Assembly (NCBI RefSeq): GCF_027497355.1
Contig: NZ_CP114909.1
Coordinates: 2,852,001-2,916,000 of the forward strand
Reading direction: 5' to 3'
Source: Micromonospora sp. WMMA1947
GTDB taxonomy: Bacteria > Actinomycetota > Actinomycetes > Mycobacteriales > Micromonosporaceae
DNA length: 64,000 bases
Shown here: positions 8,286 to 17,416 of the stretch, in pieces
Layout: each line of letters opens with the position of its first letter
How positions within the stretch are numbered: position 1 is the stretch's first letter
Notes under the pieces: model-generated
Seen by the model: the letters and a program-made list of their open reading frames with translations, nothing else
Told to the model about the DNA's origin: nothing
The model's database searches: none
Program-made: the position numbers and the translations under genes

Positions 8286-8936
8286 ATGGCTGACGCACCG
8301 GTCGTGGCGGTACGCGGTGAGGCGTACCGGGAGGTGGCTCCCGAGCTGGCCCGGTTCACCGTGACGGCGACGGCGACGGCGCGGGACCGGGACCGGGAGA
8401 CCACGCTGACCCGGCTGGCCGAACGGGCCGCCGCGGTGCGCGCGCTGCTCGACGCGGCCGGGCCCGTGGTGGAGCGCCGGGAGACCGGCCAGGTCCACGT
8501 CTGGCCGGTGACGAAGCGCTCCGGCGAGCGGGTGGTGGCCTACCAGGGCAGCGTGAGCACCACAGTGACGACCACCGACTTCACCGCGCTCGGCGAGCTG
8601 ATGCTCCGCCTGGCCGACCAGGAGCAGGTCGAGGTGGCCGGGCCGGTGTGGTCGCTGCGTCCGGACAGCCCGGCCTACCGGGAGGCGCGGCAGGCCGCGA
8701 TCGCCGACGCGCTGGTCCGGGCCCGGGAGTACGCCGAGGCGCTCGGCGCCCGGGTGATCGCGTTGCGGGAGCTGTCCGACACCGGGATGAGCGCCGGGCC
8801 GCCGATGATGATGGTCGGGGCGGCGTACTCGCGTTCCGCCGAGCCGGAGCGCGAACTGGAGCTGGACCCGGCGCCGCAGCCGGTGCAGGCGGCGGTCGAG
8901 GCGCGGTTCACCATCAGCGAGCCGGTGCTGGGCTGA
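8286..8936 (+). CDS. SIMPL domain protein (DUF541)
   Basis: The 216-residue product begins with the typical SIMPL opening (VVAVRGEAYREVAPELARFT) and has VAYQGSVSTTVTTTDFTALG and an LVRAREYAEALGARV stretch, as in the DUF541 family. Family members form oligomers and are often periplasmic or cell-envelope associated. No signal peptide is visible here, so this copy is probably cytoplasmic. The biochemical role is not established. The stop overlaps the next start by one base (TGATG). Confidence 0.82.
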   Translation: MADAPVVAVRGEAYREVAPELARFTVTATATARDRDRETTLTRLAERAAAVRALLDAAGPVVERRETGQVHVWPVTKRSGERVVAYQGSVSTTVTTTDFTALGELMLRLADQEQVEVAGPVWSLRPDSPAYREARQAAIADALVRAREYAEALGARVIALRELSDTGMSAGPPMMMVGAAYSRSAEPERELELDPAPQPVQAAVEARFTISEPVLG

Positions 8937-9583
8937 TGCCACCGGCGGAGGTGCTGCCGCTCGACGAGCTGGTCGCCCGAGCGCGGGCGCTGGCCGAGGC
9001 GGGTCCGCGTCAGCTGCTCGGCATCGCCGGCGCGCCCGGCGCGGGCAAGTCCACCCTGGCCGAACGGATCGTGGCCGCGCTCGGCCCGGTCGCCCGGCTG
9101 GTCCCGATGGACGGCTTCCACCTGGCCGGGTCGGAGCTGGCGCGGCTCGGCCGGGCCGACCGCAAGGGCGCGCCGGACACGTTCGACGTCAACGGCTTCG
9201 TCTCCGTGCTGCGCCGGTTGCGCCGGCTGGAACCGACGTCGGTGTGGGCGCCGGAGTTCCGCCGCGACCTGGAGGAGCCGGTCGCCGGGGCGATCGAGGT
9301 GCCGCCCGAGGTGCGCCTGGTGGTCACCGAGGGCAACTACCTGCTGCTGCGGGACGACCCGTGGGAGGAGGTGCGCACCCTCGTACACCAGATCTGGTTC
9401 CTGGACCTGGACGCGGAGCTGCGGCTGCGCCGGCTCACCGCCCGCCACGAGGCGTACGGGAAGTCGCCGGAGCAGGCCCGCGCCTGGGCGCTGGGCAGCG
9501 ACGAGGAGAACGCCCGGCGAGTGGCCGGCACGGCCGGGCACGCCGATCTGGTGGTACGCCTGGCCGACCCACCGCAGGCGTGA
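8936..9583 (+). CDS. P-loop nucleoside/nucleotide kinase family protein
   Basis: This 215-residue P-loop enzyme has a clear Walker A, GIAGAPGAGKST (about residues 29-40), followed by VPMDGFHLAG, where Asp and His are typical of the uridine kinase/PanK/phosphoribulokinase superfamily. VVTEGNYLLL corresponds to the Walker B strand. The acceptor may be a nucleoside, fructose or pantothenate-like substrate; the sequence does not decide. It is translationally coupled to the SIMPL gene and converges with the next gene 8 bp away. Confidence 0.8.
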   Translation: MPPAEVLPLDELVARARALAEAGPRQLLGIAGAPGAGKSTLAERIVAALGPVARLVPMDGFHLAGSELARLGRADRKGAPDTFDVNGFVSVLRRLRRLEPTSVWAPEFRRDLEEPVAGAIEVPPEVRLVVTEGNYLLLRDDPWEEVRTLVHQIWFLDLDAELRLRRLTARHEAYGKSPEQARAWALGSDEENARRVAGTAGHADLVVRLADPPQA

Positions 9584-9590
9584 CGCCGGG

Positions 9591-12170
9591 TCAGCCGGTC
9601 CGCTGCCGGGGTGAGGGCACGGTGCGGCGCAGCAGCCGCGCCACCACCGCGCGCTCGCGGGTGAACTCCACCGCCTCCGGGTAGCCGCTGTGGCTGCGGA
9701 TGGGCGGGTCGGCCACCTCGCCCCCGGACGGGTGCAGCGCCTCCGGGTCGGCCACCGGCACGTCCCGCTGACCGGCGCTGACCTGCCAGCCCAGCGGGTC
9801 GGTGTCCCGCCAGAAGTTCGTCCAGGCCACGTGCCCGCCGGGCCAGGTGAGCGCACCGGCCAGCGCCCGCAGTCGTTCCGGCCCGAAGTAGGACGGGAAG
9901 ACCCGGCCGTAGAGCCGGGTGAGCTGACAGCCGTACGAAAAGAACCAGGTCCGCAGCCGCCACCGGCGGGGCAGTTGCAGCAGCACCGCGGCGCAGATGA
10001 CGGTGCCCTGGCTGTGCCCGGAGAGGATGATGCCGTCCATCCGGTCGCCGTGGTGCGGCGGCAGCGCCAGCAGGCCCGCCACCCGGGTCTGGAGTTCCGG
10101 TACGGCGCGTTCGGCGTAGCTGGGCGGCGCGAGCGGATGGGCGGCCCGGGGCCAGAACGTGCACACGTCCCAGATCACGCCGACCGAGCGGCGTACCGAG
10201 TCGGTGCGGTAGACGAGCAGCCCGAGCGCCGCCATCACCACCGGCAGCCAGCCGAGGACGGCGTCGCCGCGTTCGGCGGTCCAGTGGATGGCGGTCTGCC
10301 AGCCGGACGGGGACAGCGGGCTGGGCCGTTCGCCGGACAGGGCGGCGGCGCAGCAGAGGGTGACAAGGATCGCGCAGAACGCGGCGTAGCAGCCCACCAG
10401 CCGTACCGCCTGCTCGCCGACCAGCCGGTGCAGCGCCCGGTACGTGCTGACGTCGCGGCAGCGCCGCAGGTCGTGCGCGGACAGCCCGGGTGTGTCGGCC
10501 AGCCGGGCGTACTCGACCCGGCGCAGGCGGTGCAGCAGGACGACGGCCCGGACCAGCAGCGCGATCAGCGCGGCCAGGCCGACCGCGCAGGCCAGCCCGG
10601 CCCAGAAGACGGCGAGCGGCGGCACGACCCGGCTCGGGCCGCTCGGCTCGGCCGACGCGTCGAGCCGGTCGCTGACCCAGTAGAGCAGCCCGGCGCAGTA
10701 GGCGACCGCCATCATCCAGCCGAACCCGGCGATGACCGCCGGGGCGCAGCCGCGCCAGGCGAGATCGGTGTACGCGCCGAGCGGCTGGGTCGGCACCGCC
10801 GGACGCAGGCGGGGCAGGAACAGCCCGGCGGTGGCCAGCGCGACGGCCGGACCGACCAGCATCCAGGTGTGCAGCTCGTCCGGCGCGGCGGGCAGCGCGG
10901 GCAGGCCGCGTTCGATCCAGGTCGCGCCGAGCGGCAGCAGCACCATCCCGGCGGCGGGCCCGGCCAGCGCCCGGCGGCCGGAGCGGTTCGCCGCGGCGAT
11001 GGCGAGCAGCAACAGCACCTGGTACGCGACGAGCCAGGCGACCGCCGTGTCGTACCCGGGCAGGGACCGGTCGGCGTGGCAACCGGGGGTGTCCGGCTGC
11101 GCCGCGCATCCGTCCGGTGGACGGTACGTCGACAGCGGCTGCCCGGCCGCCCCCTCGGGGAGCAGCAGCAGGGCGAACGTGCCGATCAGGCCGAGGGCGG
11201 TGAGCGCCGCGACCGCCGCGCTCCACCGGCCGAGCGGGGTGGCGCCCTGACGCCGGCTCAGCCAGGGCCGGGCGACCGCGACCACGGCGATCACCACCAC
11301 GGCGGCGAGCAGCGTCACTGTGGGCCAGGCGACGGCGGCCCGCACACCGCGCGGCGGGTCCATGATCAGCACCGCGACGACCGGTACGGCGGCGGCGCTG
11401 ACCGCACCGGTGCACAGGTGCAGCACGGCGGCTCGGCGCAGTTGACCCTCCCCGTTCCAGAACGTCGGGTCCTGGAGCGGGTTCCGTGAGGGCTCACGCG
11501 GCGGTTCGACCGGTTCCCCGTCCGCCCGGGCCGGCGCGTGGTGGTGCGGATCGGCGGGCATCTGGGCCTCGTACTGGTAGGTGCGGAAGGCGACGAGCCC
11601 GATCGCGGCCAGCACGAGCAGTGGCAGCAGCAGCCCGATCGCGAGAGCGCGGGTGCCCTCGCGCCACCAGGAGCCGCCGAGGAACTCCCACGGGCCGGGG
11701 ATCTTGCGGAGGCAGTCCGTCTCGACGCACTGCCAGCCGACGAGGTCCACGCCGACGCCGGTCACGGTGAGGACGAGCGTGCAGGTCAGGCTCAGGCAGA
11801 ACAGGCGGATCAGCCAGGCGGTGATGCCGGACCGGCTGGCCCAGCGTTCCTGGTCCGGGTCCGGCGGGATGCCGTCGCGGGCGTGCAGCGCGACGTTCGC
11901 CAGGGCGAAAGGGAGCATCAGCGTCCACAGCGCCCGTTCCACGTCCCGCCGGGTCCGCGCGCCGGAGGTCAACTGCCCCCAGCTGTACGCCTCGACGGTG
12001 ATCGGGTCGTCCCGGCCCGCCGCGCTGGACCGGAAGAAGCCGGTGGTCTGACCGCCGGCGACCAGCGTTGGTTGCGCACCGTCACCGTTGATGCCGGCGT
12101 TCAGACCGAGCAGCTGGTCCGGCGGGGTGTTGGAGACCCCGTGCACCCGCAGTTCGAGGACCCGTTCCAT
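9591..12170 (-). CDS. Large membrane protein with split lipase-like hydrolase domain
   Basis: The 859-residue protein opens with RVLELRVHGVSNTPPDQLLG, resembling the first strand and oxyanion part of a hydrolase. Several membrane segments follow (about residues 135-160, 185-205, 260-310, 320-345, 385-455, 490-535 and 585-610). Near residue 715 comes GIILSGHSQGTVICAAVLLQ, a classical GxSxG elbow. The pattern suggests a lipase/esterase fold interrupted by a multi-helix membrane region. A catalytic His could lie in the C-terminal 100 residues (e.g. SHSGYPEA). Substrate unknown. GGGAGG stands about 5 nt before the ATG at 12170. Confidence 0.72.
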   Translation of the reverse strand: MERVLELRVHGVSNTPPDQLLGLNAGINGDGAQPTLVAGGQTTGFFRSSAAGRDDPITVEAYSWGQLTSGARTRRDVERALWTLMLPFALANVALHARDGIPPDPDQERWASRSGITAWLIRLFCLSLTCTLVLTVTGVGVDLVGWQCVETDCLRKIPGPWEFLGGSWWREGTRALAIGLLLPLLVLAAIGLVAFRTYQYEAQMPADPHHHAPARADGEPVEPPREPSRNPLQDPTFWNGEGQLRRAAVLHLCTGAVSAAAVPVVAVLIMDPPRGVRAAVAWPTVTLLAAVVVIAVVAVARPWLSRRQGATPLGRWSAAVAALTALGLIGTFALLLLPEGAAGQPLSTYRPPDGCAAQPDTPGCHADRSLPGYDTAVAWLVAYQVLLLLAIAAANRSGRRALAGPAAGMVLLPLGATWIERGLPALPAAPDELHTWMLVGPAVALATAGLFLPRLRPAVPTQPLGAYTDLAWRGCAPAVIAGFGWMMAVAYCAGLLYWVSDRLDASAEPSGPSRVVPPLAVFWAGLACAVGLAALIALLVRAVVLLHRLRRVEYARLADTPGLSAHDLRRCRDVSTYRALHRLVGEQAVRLVGCYAAFCAILVTLCCAAALSGERPSPLSPSGWQTAIHWTAERGDAVLGWLPVVMAALGLLVYRTDSVRRSVGVIWDVCTFWPRAAHPLAPPSYAERAVPELQTRVAGLLALPPHHGDRMDGIILSGHSQGTVICAAVLLQLPRRWRLRTWFFSYGCQLTRLYGRVFPSYFGPERLRALAGALTWPGGHVAWTNFWRDTDPLGWQVSAGQRDVPVADPEALHPSGGEVADPPIRSHSGYPEAVEFTRERAVVARLLRRTVPSPRQRTG

Positions 12171-12253
12171 CGTGCCTCCCGGTAAACGTGCTACTACCCA
12201 GAGTGCGCGACGGGCCGGGAATCCGCATCCGCTGGAACGGTTGTTCCCGCAGC

Positions 12254-12820
12254 TCAGGACGGTTGAGCCAGGCTCCTGATCGGACGAGCGGGGTTACCTA
12301 CCGCGACCACGTTCGCCGGCAGGTCGCGGGTGACCACCGCGCCCGCGCCGACCACCGTGTTCTCGCCGATGGCCACGCCGGCCAGGACGATCACGCCCCC
12401 GCCGAGCCAGACGTTGTCACCGATGGTGATGGGTAGGGCCGATTCCCATTTGGCCCGGCGTGCCTCCGGCTCCACCGGGTGCGTGGCGGTGAGCAGTTGC
12501 ACGTTCGGTCCGATCTGGACGTCGGCGCCGATGGTGATGCGGGCGACGTCGAGGAAGACCGCGTTGAAGTTGACGAACGTCCGCGGGCCGATGTGCGTCT
12601 GGTACCCGTAGTCGCAGTACAGCGGTGGCCGGACCCAGGCGTCCTCGCCGAGTGAGCCGAGCAGTTCCCGCAGCGCGGCGAGGCGGCCGGGCGGGTCGTC
12701 GGCGGAACTGCGGTTGAACCGCTCGCTGAGCCGGGCCGCGCGCTCCAGGTCGGCGATGATCGCCGGATCGTCGGCGATGTACGGCTCGCCGGCCAGCATC
12801 CGGTCCTTCATGGAGGTCAT
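12254..12820 (-). CDS. Sugar O-acetyltransferase (maltose/galactoside type)
   Basis: This 188-residue protein is a left-handed beta-helix acetyltransferase of the Maa/LacA/NodL type. It has the N-terminal Mac domain (MLAGEPYIADDPAIIADLER), hexapeptide repeats, the catalytic His region LLTATHPVEPEARR and the C-terminal GENTVVGAGAVVTRDLPANV. It transfers acetyl from acetyl-CoA to a sugar hydroxyl, probably as a trimer in the cytoplasm. I prefer the ATG at 12820; another ATG at 12811 is possible. It is divergent from the subtilisin gene, with a perfect palindrome between them. Confidence 0.88.
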   Translation of the reverse strand: MTSMKDRMLAGEPYIADDPAIIADLERAARLSERFNRSSADDPPGRLAALRELLGSLGEDAWVRPPLYCDYGYQTHIGPRTFVNFNAVFLDVARITIGADVQIGPNVQLLTATHPVEPEARRAKWESALPITIGDNVWLGGGVIVLAGVAIGENTVVGAGAVVTRDLPANVVAVGNPARPIRSLAQPS

Positions 12821-12883
12821 CGTTCGATCGTCCCGGCCGGGCCGGGGACGCGGTGCCGGTTCCGTCGGATCGGCGACTTCCTG

Positions 12884-12902
12884 TTGCATACGCGGTATGC
12901 AA
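12884..12902. promoter_or_regulatory. Perfect 8-3-8 palindrome, operator candidate
   Basis: TTGCATAC-GCG-GTATGCAA is a perfect inverted repeat in the divergent region between the acetyltransferase (start 12820) and the subtilisin gene (start 12961). It is AT-rich against its surroundings and has the size of a dimeric repressor site. No regulator gene is adjacent, so the binding protein is unknown. Confidence 0.55.
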
Positions 12903-12960
12903 TTCTGATACCCGCGTCGATGTGTCCCTCATCGATGAAACGCCCGACGAAGGAGGAAGG

Positions 12961-15900
12961 TTGCTCCGGAACCGCAGAAAGCTGACGGCGCTCGGCCTCG
13001 GCCTGGCGCTGGCGCTCGGCCTGCCGGTGCCCGCGCTGGCCGCCGCGCCGACCGGCCCGTCCGCACCGACCGGCCCGTCCGCCCAGGCCGGCGCCCGCCC
13101 GGTCACCGTCACCCTGATCACCGGCGACCGGGTCACCGTCGCCCCCGGCGGCCGTGCCGCGGTACGCCCCGGTGCCGGTCGCGCCGGCATCCAGTTCATG
13201 GTCGGACGGGAGCGCGACCGGCTCACCGTGCTGCCGCAGGACGCGCTCCCGCTGGTCCGCGCGGGCAAGCTCGACCGGCGGCTGTTCGACGTGAGCGGGC
13301 TGATCGAGGCCGGCTACGACGACGCGCGGCGCGACAGCGTACCGCTGCTCGTGACGTACCGGCCGGGGGCGGCCCGGCGGACGGCGGCCCCGCTCGCCGG
13401 CGCGCGGGTGACCCGCGACCTGCCGGCGATCGCCGGCGCGGCGGTCGTCGCCGACAAGGGTGACACCGGCGCGCTCTGGAAGGCGGTGAGCGCCGACCGT
13501 TCCGGCGCCCGGCTCGACGCGGCGGGGGGTGTCGACCGGATCTGGCTCGACGGCCGGCGGCGGCTGACACTCGACCACAGCGTGCCGCAGATCGGCGCGC
13601 CGACCGCGTGGGCCGCCGGATACACGGGTAAGGGCGTGCGGGTAGCGGTGCTCGACACCGGCGTCGACCTCACCCACCCGGACCTGGCCGGCAAGGTCGC
13701 CGAGTCGCGCAACTTCACCGAGGAGGCGGACCCGGACGACATCGTCGGGCACGGCACGCACGTGGCCTCCACCATCGCCGGCAGCGGCGCCGCCTCGGGC
13801 GGGAAGTACCGGGGCGTGGCGCCCGACGCCACGCTGCTGTCCGGAAAGGTCTGCGAGGTCTACGGCTGCACCGAGTCGGCCATCCTGGCCGGCATGCAGT
13901 GGGCCGCGGCCGAGCAGGACGCCACTGTCGTGAACATGAGCCTCAGCGGTGGCGACACCCCGGAGGTGGACCCGCTGGAGGAGGCGGTCGGGACGCTCAC
14001 CGAGCAGCACGGGACGCTGTTCGTGATCTCGGCCGGCAACGACGGTGTCGACGGTTCGGTCGGCTCGCCGGCCACCGCCGACGCCGCGCTCGCGGTCGGC
14101 GCCGTGGACCGGGACGACGCGCTCGCCGACTTCTCCAGCCGCGGTCCCCGGGTCGGCGACGGGGCGATCAAGCCGGACATCACCGCGCCGGGTGTGGAGA
14201 TCGTGGCCGCGCGGGCCGCGAACGGCCAGATCGGCGACCCGGTGGGGGACCGGTACGCCTCGCTGTCCGGCACGTCGATGGCCGCCCCGCACGTGGCCGG
14301 CGCGGTCGCGCTGCTCGCCCAGCAGCACCCCGGCTGGACGCCCGAGCGCTACAAGGCGACGCTCATGGCCTCGGCGAAGCCGCACCCCGAGCAGACCGCG
14401 TTCCAGCAGGGCGCGGGCCGGGTCGACCTCGCCCGCGCGATCACCCAGCAGGTGACGAGCGAACCGGCGTCCGTCTCGTTCGGCGTGGCGACCTGGCCGC
14501 ACACCGACGACCAGCCGATCAGCCGGACGGTCACCTACCGCAACGGCGGGACCGCCCCGCTCACGCTGGACCTGAGCACCGCGTTCACCGGGCCGGGCGG
14601 GCGGGCCGCACCGGCCGGCATGCTCACCCTCAGCGCCTCCCGGCTCACCGTCCCGGCGGGCGGCAGCGCCCAGGTGACGGTCGTGGTGGACACCCGGCTC
14701 GGCGGCGCCGACGGCTACTGGACCGGCCGCCTGCTCGCCCGCGCCGGCGACGCGGTGGCGGTGACGCCGCTCGCTGTCGACCGCGAGGTGGAGAGCTACG
14801 ACCTGACCGTGGCCCACCGCGACCGCTCGGGTGCCCTGACCGACGGCTACTACACCGTTCTGCTCGGGCTCGACGACGGCAGCTACCGCGACGTGTACGA
14901 CGCCGACGGGGAGGCCCGGCTTCGGGTGCCCAAGGGCAGGTACGGCGTGCAGAGCCTGATCTTCGTCGACGGCGACGAGGGCTGGTCGGAGGTTTCCTTC
15001 CTCGCCCAGCCGGAACTGGTGGTGGCCGGGAACCAGCGGCTCACGCTGGACGCCCGGCGGGCGAAGCCGGTACGCACCACGGTGCCGCAGCGCGGCGCGG
15101 CGCCGCTGCTGATCGACGTCACAGCGGCCTGGGGATTCGAGGACTACTACGCCAGTTTCGGGCTCTGGACCGACAAGTTCGAGGGCCTCTACTCGGCCCA
15201 GATCGGCCGCAGCGTCTCCGACAAGGTGTTCGTCGGCTCGCTCGCCAGCCAGTGGGTCGAGCCGACAGCGCCCGAGCGCAGCCCGTACTTCTACGGACTG
15301 AACGAGCTGTTCCCGGGCCGGTTCCCGACCGGCTTCGTCCGGAACTACCGGCCCGCCGACCTGGCCACCGTCGTCAACCGGTTCGCCGCCGGCTACACGG
15401 GGATGGACAACGAACTGGTCGTGTACCCGGAGCCCGACTACAACATGGGCGGCTCGGCGATCGTCCTGCCCGTGCAGGTGCCGGGCAAGCGGATCGACCA
15501 CCTCAGCGTCACCCGCACCCGCTGGAGCGCCGAACTGGCCTTCGGTGAGCGGGGCGAGGACGGCTGGCTCCAGCCGCGGGCGGTGCTGGAGTCCGTGCCC
15601 ACCCGCTACCGGGCCGGGCACACCTACACCGAGGAATGGAACAAGGCCCCGTTCGGCCCGTCGTTCCCGCAGCCGCAGTGGCCGGAGCAGGGCATCACCC
15701 GTACCGGTGACACCCTCGTGGTCTCGCTGCCGGTGCACAGCGACGCGTCCGGGCACCCCGGCGGTTCGTTCAACGACGTCGAGCAGACCCGGCTCCACCG
15801 CAACGGCAAGCTGGTCGGCGAATCGCCCTACCCGGGGTACGGCGAGTTCACAGTGCCGCCGGGAGCGGCGAACTACCGGCTGGAGACCGTGGCGAAGCGC

Positions 15901-16302
15901 GACTTCACCGACCTGAGCACCGAGGTGTCGGCGAGCTGGACGTTCCGTTCCAAGCGGGTTCCGGGTGACGTGCCGGCCCGGCTGCCGGCCATGGCGGTCC
16001 GGTTCACCCCGCCGCTGGCGGTGGACAGCTCCGCCCCGGCGGGCCGGACGTTCACCGTGCCGGTGGCGGTGCAGCGCCAGCCCGGCGCGCCGTCCGGCCG
16101 GGTCGTCGCGCTCACCGTCGACGTCTCCTACGACGGCGGGAAGACCTGGCGCAAGGCGACACTGAAGAAGCAGGGCGGGGCGTGGACGGCCACCGTCCGG
16201 CACCCGGCCGGCCCGGGGTACGCGTCGTTGCGGGCCACCGCCCGGGACGACGCCGGCAACACCGTGACCCAGCGGATCATCCAGGCGTACCGCCTGCGGT
16301 GA
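12961..16302 (+). CDS. Secreted subtilisin-like serine protease (S8)
   Basis: This 1113-residue exported protease starts at a TTG with AGGAGG 4 nt upstream. Residues 1 to about 30 are a Sec signal peptide (basic start, LGLGLALALGLPVPALAAAP). A propeptide-like region follows (VTLITGDRVTVAPGG). The catalytic triad is Asp232 (AVLDTGVDLTHPDL), His264 (GHGTHVASTIAG) and Ser439 (SGTSMAAPHVAG), with the oxyanion Asn in VISAGNDG. The C-terminal 600 residues are beta-rich modules (e.g. WATWPHTDDQPISRTVTYRN, and a final VSYDGGKTWRKATL) without a sortase motif. It is probably released for extracellular protein breakdown. Confidence 0.92.
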   Translation: MLRNRRKLTALGLGLALALGLPVPALAAAPTGPSAPTGPSAQAGARPVTVTLITGDRVTVAPGGRAAVRPGAGRAGIQFMVGRERDRLTVLPQDALPLVRAGKLDRRLFDVSGLIEAGYDDARRDSVPLLVTYRPGAARRTAAPLAGARVTRDLPAIAGAAVVADKGDTGALWKAVSADRSGARLDAAGGVDRIWLDGRRRLTLDHSVPQIGAPTAWAAGYTGKGVRVAVLDTGVDLTHPDLAGKVAESRNFTEEADPDDIVGHGTHVASTIAGSGAASGGKYRGVAPDATLLSGKVCEVYGCTESAILAGMQWAAAEQDATVVNMSLSGGDTPEVDPLEEAVGTLTEQHGTLFVISAGNDGVDGSVGSPATADAALAVGAVDRDDALADFSSRGPRVGDGAIKPDITAPGVEIVAARAANGQIGDPVGDRYASLSGTSMAAPHVAGAVALLAQQHPGWTPERYKATLMASAKPHPEQTAFQQGAGRVDLARAITQQVTSEPASVSFGVATWPHTDDQPISRTVTYRNGGTAPLTLDLSTAFTGPGGRAAPAGMLTLSASRLTVPAGGSAQVTVVVDTRLGGADGYWTGRLLARAGDAVAVTPLAVDREVESYDLTVAHRDRSGALTDGYYTVLLGLDDGSYRDVYDADGEARLRVPKGRYGVQSLIFVDGDEGWSEVSFLAQPELVVAGNQRLTLDARRAKPVRTTVPQRGAAPLLIDVTAAWGFEDYYASFGLWTDKFEGLYSAQIGRSVSDKVFVGSLASQWVEPTAPERSPYFYGLNELFPGRFPTGFVRNYRPADLATVVNRFAAGYTGMDNELVVYPEPDYNMGGSAIVLPVQVPGKRIDHLSVTRTRWSAELAFGERGEDGWLQPRAVLESVPTRYRAGHTYTEEWNKAPFGPSFPQPQWPEQGITRTGDTLVVSLPVHSDASGHPGGSFNDVEQTRLHRNGKLVGESPYPGYGEFTVPPGAANYRLETVAKRDFTDLSTEVSASWTFRSKRVPGDVPARLPAMAVRFTPPLAVDSSAPAGRTFTVPVAVQRQPGAPSGRVVALTVDVSYDGGKTWRKATLKKQGGAWTATVRHPAGPGYASLRATARDDAGNTVTQRIIQAYRLR

Positions 16303-16307
16303 GCCGT

Positions 16308-16344
16308 CCGTCCGGGTCCGCGCGGTGAGCGCGGACCCGGACGG
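16308..16344. terminator. Bidirectional terminator between subtilisin and dapD
   Basis: A perfect 16-bp stem (CCGTCCGGGTCCGCGC at 16308-16323 and its complement at 16329-16344) encloses a 5-nt loop between convergent genes. Confidence 0.75.
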
Positions 16345-16353
16345 GGGTACGGC

Positions 16354-17313
16354 TCAGTCGTTGGCGTGCAGCGCGGCGTTGAGCGTGATGCCCTGGCCGG
16401 TACGCGGCTTCGCCTCCAGCGCGCCGGTCACCGAGTTGCGCCAGAACAGCAGCCCGTCGACGCCGGACAGCTCGCGGGCCTTGACCGTCCGGCCGTCCGG
16501 CAGGGTGATCTTCGAGGCGGCAGTGATGTAGCAGCCGGCCTCCACCACGCAGTCGTCGCCCAGCGTGATGCCGACACCGGCGTTCGCGCCGACCAGGCTC
16601 CGCTCACCGATGCGCACCTTCTCCGTGCCGCCGCCGGAGAGCGTGCCCATGATCGAGGCGCCACCGCCGATGTCGGAGCCGTCGCCGACCACCACGCCCT
16701 GCACGATGCGGCCCTCGACCATCGAGGTGCCCAGCGTGCCGGCGTTGAAGTTGACGAAGCCCTCGTGCATGACGGTGGTGCCGGAGGACAGGTACGCGCC
16801 GAGCCGGACGCGGTCCGCGTCGGCGATCCGCACCCCGGACGGCACCACGTAGTCGGTCATCCGGGGGAACTTGTCCACCCCGTACACGGACAGGTGACGG
16901 CCGGCGGCCCGCTCGATGACGCGCAGTTCGTCCACCCGCTCCGGCGGGCACGGCCCGGCCGACGTCCAGGCCACGTTCGCCAGCTTGCCGAAGATGCCGT
17001 CGAGGTTCAGCTCGTTGGGCCGCACCAGGCGGTGGGAGAGCAGGTGCAACCGCAGGTACGCGTCGGCGGCGTCCTTGATCGGGTCGTCCAGCGAGCCGAT
17101 CAGCGTGGTCACCTCAACCGTGCGCAACCCGGGCAGCGCCCGCTCGCCGATCGCACCCGGCGGCAGGTCGAGCACGTCGGCCCGGTCCTCGCCGGGCACC
17201 AGCGGCAGCTCGCCCAGGCCCAGCTTGCCGGTCGGGTACCAGGTGTCGAGCACCTGGTCCTGCGCGGTGACGGTGGCCAGGCCGATACCCCAGGCGGATG
17301 GTGCGGACGTCAC
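16354..17313 (-). CDS. dapD: Tetrahydrodipicolinate N-succinyltransferase
   Basis: DapD succinylates tetrahydrodipicolinate, the first committed step of the succinylase branch to meso-diaminopimelate. The 319-residue product shows the actinobacterial DapD features: an N-terminal helical domain, then a left-handed beta-helix (GAYLSSGTTVMHEGFVNFNA, GASIMGTLSGGGTEKVRIGE, VGITLGDDCVVEAGCYITAA). It works as a trimer with succinyl-CoA. The GTG at 17313 (VTSAPSAWGIG) has AGAGAGG about 8 nt upstream. It is divergent from dapE, so the two consecutive pathway genes share one 100-bp control region. Confidence 0.93.
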   Translation of the reverse strand: MTSAPSAWGIGLATVTAQDQVLDTWYPTGKLGLGELPLVPGEDRADVLDLPPGAIGERALPGLRTVEVTTLIGSLDDPIKDAADAYLRLHLLSHRLVRPNELNLDGIFGKLANVAWTSAGPCPPERVDELRVIERAAGRHLSVYGVDKFPRMTDYVVPSGVRIADADRVRLGAYLSSGTTVMHEGFVNFNAGTLGTSMVEGRIVQGVVVGDGSDIGGGASIMGTLSGGGTEKVRIGERSLVGANAGVGITLGDDCVVEAGCYITAASKITLPDGRTVKARELSGVDGLLFWRNSVTGALEAKPRTGQGITLNAALHAND

Positions 17314-17403
17314 GGTGACACCTCTCTGCTCCGGCGGCGGCGTCCGCCGCTGCTCGCGGCCGGGGGCGCGGTACGTGTTCCTCGCGCCCACCGAGGATGA
17401 CGG

Positions 17404-17416
17404 TACCGTGCGAGAC
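17404..17416 (+). promoter_or_regulatory. Leaderless -10 box for dapE
   Basis: TACCGT (17404-17409) is followed by 7 nt and the ATG at 17417. An in-frame GTG (17408) lies inside the box, so the ATG is preferred. Confidence 0.6.

Noticed and set aside
12817..16203. 1128-codon frame antisense to the subtilisin gene
   Set aside because: Mirror of biased third positions; no domain is recognisable and the sense strand has a complete catalytic triad.
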